Origin: Paenibacillus koleovorans NBRC 103111
GTDB lineage: Bacteria; Bacillota; Bacilli; Paenibacillales; NBRC-103111
Direction of reading: 5' to 3'
Length of the DNA: 64,000 nt
Assembly: GCF_004000845.1 (NCBI RefSeq)
Contig: NZ_BIMA01000022.1
Span: 16,154-80,153, forward strand
This document shows, one piece after another, positions 59,501-64,000 of this stretch. Position 1 is the stretch's first letter, and each line of letters begins with the position of its first letter. The notes below the pieces were generated by a model. The model saw nothing but the letters and a program-made list of their open reading frames with translations. It was not told where the DNA came from and made no database searches. A program made the position numbers and the translations under genes.

Positions 59501-60685
59501 TTGAAAGCAATCGTATTCGGAGCCGGCAAAATAGCCCGAGGCTTCGTGGGTCATCTGCTACAACTGAGCGGCTATTCAACCGTTTTTGTGGATGTGCATC
59601 TTCCGCTTGTTGAGCTGTTGAATGCGCGTCGGTCCTATGAGGTTCATATTATGGGCAATCCGGGTCGGAGCGGTAAGGTTACATCAGTAAGCGCCATTCT
59701 CCTGTCGGATGTGGAAGCGATTGCTCGCGAGTGGGCTAAGGCCGACATCGGTTTTGTGGCGGTTGGGGGCAAAAATTTAGCGGCGCTTGGCGCCATACTG
59801 GGACGCGCGTTTCAAGCTCGATACGAGCAAGGAACGGTTCGAGGTCCGGTAAACCTAGTTGTATGTGAGAACTGGAAGCAGCCGGCGATTGAGCTGCGTC
59901 AGGCAATTCGTGCACAGCTTGCCGGTGCCGCTATTGAGGCGTTTGACTGCTGGGTTGGCATTGCCGAGTCTGCTGTCATGCGCTCCGGAGTGGACCCGAC
60001 GCCGGAGATGCTGAAGGAGGACCCCTTATGCTGTCGGATGTCGGATTATTGGGAGTTGCCTGTGGATGAGGAAGCGCTGGTAGGCAGCCCTCCTCCGATC
60101 CAAGGCGTTCAGTACATGGACGGCTTTGCCGGGTTTCTGGAACGAAAGTTCTACACGTACAATGCCGCGAACGGGACCGTATCCTACTTAGGCTTTCTGC
60201 GAGGTCATGAACAGCTTTTTGCAGCGGCGACGGATCCGGGCATCGTGAACATTCTGGATGGCGTCTATTCCGAAACAAGTGCGGCACTGGCGCAAAAATA
60301 CGGTATTCCGCTCGAGGAGCAGCTGGTTTTCTCGCAATCGTCGCGCAAAAAATTACAAGACCCGAACATCGACGATTCCATCGAGCGTAATGCTAGAGAT
60401 CCTGTACGCAAGCTGGGACCGGATGATCGGTTGGTCGGCTCCGCGCGGCTGGTGCTGCAGCAGGGAGGGACTCCCCGGCATTTGGCGATCTCCATTGCCG
60501 CTGCGCTTTATTACGAGCATCCCGAGGATCCGATCGCTTTTCAATTGAAAGAGATGCGGCTGGACCCCGCTCGCGGGACGGACTACATTTTGCAGCACAT
60601 TTGCCGGTTGGCGCCGGAAGATCCGTTAACGGGGTTGGTTCGTGATGGGGTCGCACAGCTTCGGGAAAAAGGGTGGATCGTATGA
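59501..60685 (+). CDS. MtlD-family polyol dehydrogenase (first of pair)
   Basis: A 394-aa NAD-dependent dehydrogenase of the mannitol-1-phosphate 5-dehydrogenase family. The Rossmann motif is AIVFGAGKIARGFVGHLL, and the second domain contains the family segment ERKFYTYNAANGTVSYLG with the catalytic Lys. The start is TTG, with AGGAGGGAG about 7 nt upstream. Its stop overlaps the following gene (ATGA). It may oxidise a phosphorylated polyol or a related sugar acid. Confidence 0.86.
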   Translation: MKAIVFGAGKIARGFVGHLLQLSGYSTVFVDVHLPLVELLNARRSYEVHIMGNPGRSGKVTSVSAILLSDVEAIAREWAKADIGFVAVGGKNLAALGAILGRAFQARYEQGTVRGPVNLVVCENWKQPAIELRQAIRAQLAGAAIEAFDCWVGIAESAVMRSGVDPTPEMLKEDPLCCRMSDYWELPVDEEALVGSPPPIQGVQYMDGFAGFLERKFYTYNAANGTVSYLGFLRGHEQLFAAATDPGIVNILDGVYSETSAALAQKYGIPLEEQLVFSQSSRKKLQDPNIDDSIERNARDPVRKLGPDDRLVGSARLVLQQGGTPRHLAISIAAALYYEHPEDPIAFQLKEMRLDPARGTDYILQHICRLAPEDPLTGLVRDGVAQLREKGWIV

Positions 60686-61833
60686 AAATCGTAATCATAG
60701 GGGCCGGCAAGACGGGGCGGGGGTTTTTGACACGATTTGCGCTGCGTGCGGGTGCATCGGTGTCGTTTATCGACAAGTCGGAGTCGTTGGTGCGGAAGCT
60801 GAATGTGGAGGAAGGTTATTCGATTCATTATTTCGGCGAGGACTGTCCTCCTGTTCGGGTGCAAAAGGTACGCGCGGCCATGGCCGGTACCGTGGAAGCT
60901 TTTTTGATGCTACTGGAGGCGGATTTGATCTTCACGGCCGTCGGAGAGCAGCATTTGCCGCAAGTGGCGGAGTCGCTTATCCGAAGCATGAAGCAGCGAG
61001 AAGTGGAGAGGAAGCCGGTCTTCGTCATTACGGGGGAGAACGGGGTGCGGCCGGGACAAAAGCTGGAGGAGGCTCTATCCCGATTGGGGGCGGGTGCAGG
61101 GTATCCAACCGTCGTGGAGTCGGCGATTTTCTGCTCCACGGTTGAGCGTCCCGGAACGAGTATGGACATCGATTCCGAGTCCTATGAGGAGCTGCCCTAC
61201 GATAGCGTTCGGCTTCCTTCTTCACGAGCTCTGCCCAGTATGGTGGCGGAACCGAAGTTTCCGGAGCTGCTGCAGCGCAAAATCTACACCTATAATTGCA
61301 TCAGCGCCTGCGTAGCTTATCTCGGGGCGTGGAAAGGCTACCGGTTGTATGCGGAAGCGGCAAACGATCCCGAGATTGATCAACTCGTCCGGCAGGTGCT
61401 CGGACCGCTCAATCGGGCTTTGGCTGAGCATCTGGACATTTCGTTGGATACGCAGGTTGCTTTCTCCGAACGGGCCGTTCGGAAATTCCAGGACGTCCTG
61501 ATCCAGGACGACATCGCCCGCAATGCGCGAGATGTCGCACGGAAGCTCGGTCCCGCGGAGCGGCTCATTGCCCCGGCGTCCATCATCCGGGAGAGAGGCG
61601 GCACGGCCGAGGAGCTTCATCCGTTCGCCGTTGTGGTGGCGGCAGCGTTGCACTACAAGGAAGCCGGTGGGCCGGCCTGGATGAAGCGCTTGGCGGAAGT
61701 AGGCCCGGCGGCTTTTCTCCAGGAAGTGAGCGGTCTGGACGAGGTCGATCCTTTTTTGCAGGATGCGGTGCGAACCTATGAGTTGATGCGTCATCGGGGT
61801 CGCGAGACTTCGAGCGTTGGTGTATATTTGTAG
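60682..61833 (+). CDS. MtlD-family polyol dehydrogenase (second of pair)
   Basis: A 383-aa paralogue of the upstream gene with VIIGAGKTGRGFLTRFALRAG and LLQRKIYTYNCISACVAYLG. The ATG at 60682 overlaps the upstream stop; a GTG at 60673 is possible but poorer. The two paralogues have diverged substantially, implying different roles or a heterodimer. It is the last gene of the operon. No terminator is obvious downstream. Confidence 0.86.
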   Translation: MKIVIIGAGKTGRGFLTRFALRAGASVSFIDKSESLVRKLNVEEGYSIHYFGEDCPPVRVQKVRAAMAGTVEAFLMLLEADLIFTAVGEQHLPQVAESLIRSMKQREVERKPVFVITGENGVRPGQKLEEALSRLGAGAGYPTVVESAIFCSTVERPGTSMDIDSESYEELPYDSVRLPSSRALPSMVAEPKFPELLQRKIYTYNCISACVAYLGAWKGYRLYAEAANDPEIDQLVRQVLGPLNRALAEHLDISLDTQVAFSERAVRKFQDVLIQDDIARNARDVARKLGPAERLIAPASIIRERGGTAEELHPFAVVVAAALHYKEAGGPAWMKRLAEVGPAAFLQEVSGLDEVDPFLQDAVRTYELMRHRGRETSSVGVYL

Positions 61834-61899
61834 GGAAGTAGTTACTTTCTGCTAGATGGTGAAGATGGGAATCCGAAGCCGTTGGAGCCTACGAAGCGA

Positions 61900-62001
61900 A
61901 TGGTGAGGTTGATTTCCTTCATTGGGGTGCTATTATTCGGGTTTGGGTTGTATTTGTTTTGGTTCGCGGAGTCGTTTTACGAGTATTGGTTCGGGACGTA
62001 G
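61900..62001 (+). CDS. Possible 33-aa single-span membrane peptide
   Basis: A short frame MVRLISFIGVLLFGFGLYLF... ending TAG 61999. The same open frame extends upstream to the previous gene's stop (reading DGEDGNPKPLEPTKR), so this may be the tail of a lost larger gene. The ATG has no strong ribosome binding site. It is either a small membrane peptide or a fragment. Confidence 0.3.
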   Translation: MVRLISFIGVLLFGFGLYLFWFAESFYEYWFGT

Positions 62002-62009
62002 CGGGCACG

Positions 62010-62220
62010 GTCGAAAATTCAACGATTTCTGACACGGCCTGAGCGGAAATAGCGGATTTTGCGGTTACCCAGGAAATAATTGCGTTGAGCGGGAAATAAT
62101 GCGGCCGGTGGATGAGAGTCCAGCGGTTTTTTCTTGTTGTTTTGCGCTCCAATTCGGCCGATTCGGACTACATAGCATTTCCGGGCGGTGAGGCGCACGG
62201 AGCCGACCGCAAGCAAAATC
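62010..62220. repeat. Intergenic AAATA/GCGG-type repeats, noncoding
   Basis: Related units GCGGAAATAGCGG (62033), GGAAATAATTGCG and GGGAAATAATGCG (to about 62104) recur at about 17-43-bp spacing, followed by a T-rich stretch and no open frame. It lies between the polyol operon and the insertion element. Confidence 0.45.
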
Positions 62221-62360
62221 TCTGAAATAGTTTGCCATTAGTTATAATGAACGAAACCGACGCCTCTTTGCATCACGTAGGTTGAATTTGGAAATGGTGG
62301 TTAGTAGACAAACCTCAAATCCAAAAACAGAGCTACAATCAAAAAGGAGTCGGTATAGTA

Positions 62361-63485
62361 ATGAGTATGACCACGAAATATGTAGGTTTAGACGTATCCA
62401 AAGACAAAATTGCGGTGGCCATCGCGACAGAGAACCGAGACGAGAACGTGCGGTTTTGGGGAACCATCCCTCACACCAAAGAAGCGGTTCGAAAACTAGT
62501 CGAGCAGCTTCGAAAAGAGGATTCGATTCGGCTGGATGTATGTTATGAGGCAGGGCCCACCGGCTATGAACTTCAACGTTGGTTCCAAACTCTCTTTGTC
62601 GAGTGCAGTGTGGTAGCCCCGGTTGTGTTAGATAAGCGGACGCGGATTAAGACGGATAAACGGGACGCCTTACGGTTAGCGAGTTTATGGCGAGCGAAGG
62701 AACTTACAGCCATCTACGTGCCGACTGTAATGGATGAAGCGTTACGTGATTTAGTCCGTGCTCGAGAAGATGCCGTACAAGATATGAATCGGCATAAGCA
62801 GCGACTGCTCAAGTTTTTGCTTCGCCACCAAATCACTCCTCCAAAGGATCTGAAAGTCTGGAGCAAACCTTTCACAACATGGCTGGATACGTTACGGTTT
62901 GAGCGAGTTTGCGAAGATATCGTCTTCCAGGAATATCGCAAATGTATGGCAGAAACGGCCAGCCGGCTAGAGCGATACGAACAAGAGATGGAGCAACAAG
63001 CGAAGGAGGACAGTCCTCAAGCGACTATGATCCGGGCGCTGCAAAGCCTCCGTGGCATCGCTACGGTTACGGCAACCACAATAGCGGCAGAATTAGGAGA
63101 TATTGCGGGGCGGTTTCCTCATCCTCAACAGTTAATGAGTTATTCAGGGTTAGTCCCCGCAGAGAACTCAAGTGGCGCGAGTCGCTGGCAAGGCGGGATA
63201 ACGAAAGCAGGGAATGCGCATATCCGAAGAGTGTTGGTAGAGGCTGCTTGGAGTTATCGACTCTCCCCGGCGGTGCGCAAAGCCCTGAGGGAACGACACG
63301 AAGGGTTGAGTCCAGAAATCGTAGACTTATCCTGGAAAGCTCAGAAACGACTTCATCGCAAATATAAAAATATGCTCCATCGAGGCAAGCAGAAAGGTTG
63401 TATCATTACAGCATTGGCGAGGGAATTGTTAGGCTTTGTGTGGGCAATCGCGCAAGAAGTTGAGAAACAACGGAAAGCAGCTTAA
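62361..63485 (+). CDS. IS110-family transposase (DEDD recombinase)
   Basis: A 374-aa transposase. The N-terminal DEDD RuvC-like domain has Asp11 in GLDVSKDK, Glu63 in YEAGPTGYE and Asp99/Asp102 in KTDKRDALRLA. A helical region follows, and the C-terminal Transposase_20 domain contains LQSLRGIATVTA, GLVPAENSSGASRWQGG and ITKAGNAHIRRVLVEAAW with the serine nucleophile region. Family members are guided by an RNA made from the element's own noncoding end. AAGGAG lies 11 nt before the ATG. The gene is intact and full length. Confidence 0.95.
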   Translation: MSMTTKYVGLDVSKDKIAVAIATENRDENVRFWGTIPHTKEAVRKLVEQLRKEDSIRLDVCYEAGPTGYELQRWFQTLFVECSVVAPVVLDKRTRIKTDKRDALRLASLWRAKELTAIYVPTVMDEALRDLVRAREDAVQDMNRHKQRLLKFLLRHQITPPKDLKVWSKPFTTWLDTLRFERVCEDIVFQEYRKCMAETASRLERYEQEMEQQAKEDSPQATMIRALQSLRGIATVTATTIAAELGDIAGRFPHPQQLMSYSGLVPAENSSGASRWQGGITKAGNAHIRRVLVEAAWSYRLSPAVRKALRERHEGLSPEIVDLSWKAQKRLHRKYKNMLHRGKQKGCIITALARELLGFVWAIAQEVEKQRKAA

Positions 63486-63975
63486 CAAGAAGCACTCAAG
63501 GAGGTAACGCAAAAGAAAGGTGGAGGGTTCACCGGAGAAGGGAATGATGACATTACATTTTTTGGCTCGGGGGCAAAGTACTAAAGTCAAGGCAGAGAAG
63601 AAATCCGCGTAGTTGGCTTGACGCTAAGCGAAGGAAGATTGTATAAGTAGCTTAATGCCCGTTATTAGTTAGCGGTGACTTCTCTGGTCGTATCATGTAA
63701 CTTGTGAAAATCCACGTATATCCGTGTGCCAGCTGGCGCAAATCCCATTTTGCCCTCGTGCCAAGGAATGTAAGTCATGATCTCCGACTCTACGACGATA
63801 AACCAACCGCAGGGAGCACGCCCCCTGCACCCCGTTACTCGCCGTAAGGCGGGCTCTGACAACAAGTGTCAGAGCAGGAATTAGTATGGGAGGAGCCACC
63901 CGCCTGTCAAGAAAGGCGCTTGACAGGCGTTCCTTTAGCGTACCCAAAAACATGGTTGTCGAGCTAAGAGTTGCA
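63486..63975 (+). ncRNA. Structured 3' noncoding end of the IS element, candidate guide (bridge/seek) RNA region
   Basis: About 490 bp after the transposase lack a convincing gene but hold several strong hairpins: GCAGGG/CCCTGC (around 63810-63830), CGCC-GTAA-GGCG, CTCTGACA/TGTCAGAG (around 63855-63875) and CGCCTGTCAAG/CTTGACAGGCG (63901-63929). IS1111-group elements encode their targeting RNA in this position. Which part is transcribed and used is not visible; the left half (63486-63660) looks less structured. Confidence 0.45.
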
Positions 63976-64000
63976 GGTTTCGTTCATATCAGCCAACTTT

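Larger units (their letters stand above)
62247..63987 (+). mobile_element. IS110-family insertion sequence (IS1111-like), with subterminal inverted repeats
   Basis: ATGAACGAAACC (62247-62258) and its exact complement GGTTTCGTTCAT (63976-63987) flank one transposase gene. A 12-bp subterminal inverted repeat with a few bases beyond each is a mark of the IS1111 group of IS110 elements. Left noncoding is about 100 bp and right noncoding is about 490 bp, so the long noncoding end lies downstream of the transposase, as in IS1111. The exact ends lie a few bases outside and cannot be set without target comparison. TATAAT at 62243-62248 overlaps the left repeat. Confidence 0.7.

Noticed and set aside
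63665..63865. Minus-strand frame of 66 codons in the 3' end of the IS element
   Set aside because: The part MTYIPWHEGKMGFAPAG looks somewhat protein-like, but it runs through strong hairpins, has a poorly spaced ribosome site and no recognised family.
1..64000. tRNA, rRNA, CRISPR arrays, prophage or known defence systems
   Set aside because: No cloverleaf-like or rRNA sequences, no regularly spaced CRISPR repeats, and no phage structural or defence proteins were recognised; the short repeats found are degenerate and have no Cas genes.

Overview
The window looks like chromosome of a Gram-positive, mid-GC, spore-former-type Bacillota member, most likely Paenibacillaceae (Paenibacillus or Cohnella grade). 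This is inferred from two LplABC-type sugar importers, YesMN-type and transmembrane AraC regulators, strong AGGAGG ribosome binding sites with many GTG and TTG starts, consensus sigma-A promoters, a Fur box in front of a siderophore operon, and families typical of that group. Species cannot be told from the sequence alone. I saw no rRNA, tRNA, CRISPR array, prophage or replication origin.

Layout. 0-7 kb: the tail of a YihY/BrkB membrane protein, an OatA-like acyltransferase, a YtrA-type GntR regulator with its ABC transporter and a clear promoter/operator, a DUF445 protein and an arylamine N-acetyltransferase. 7-19.5 kb: a carbohydrate island with a split YesN response regulator, a YesM kinase, a lipoprotein binding protein, an FAD oxidoreductase, two permeases and two Cys-type sulfatases without signal peptides. 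This reads as import of a sulfated sugar followed by desulfation in the cytoplasm. It ends with a 53-aa orphan gene and a terminator. 19.8-22.5 kb: a Bce-type kinase, regulator and ATPase with a matching operator but no permease. 22.5-26.8 kb: RidA, two nucleotidyltransferases, GrpB, a YkgJ-type protein and an AbrB-family membrane protein with an apparent ATT start. A decayed catalase remnant and intergenic repeats follow.

27.4-39.5 kb: a membrane-bound AraC regulator diverges from a second LplBCA importer. The importer is followed in the same direction by gamma-glutamyltransferase, paired short chromate-family transporters, a 2-hydroxyacid dehydrogenase and two Gfo/Idh/MocA oxidoreductases. 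39.6-46.8 kb: an acetyltransferase, 51-bp tandem repeats, a flavin oxidoreductase with a cysteine-bearing MarR regulator and clear operators, a DUF2238 protein, a cystine-type symporter, and a cupin-AraC regulator divergent from a third sulfatase. 47-51.5 kb: an MFS carrier and a Fur-controlled siderophore uptake operon without its ATPase. 51.6-56.4 kb: an accessory stretch of small, poorly known genes, with one truncated acetyltransferase and one decayed small membrane-protein gene. 56.4-61.8 kb: an SDR divergent from a FadR-type regulator, sugar kinase and two MtlD-family dehydrogenases, probably a polyol/sugar catabolic operon. 62.2-64 kb: an IS110-family (IS1111-like) element with 12-bp subterminal inverted repeats and a long, hairpin-rich 3' noncoding end.

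The most unusual items are the cytoplasmic-sulfatase import locus, the IS1111-like element with its long structured 3' region, the split YesN regulator, the Bce module lacking a permease, the ATT start, and the two decayed genes.
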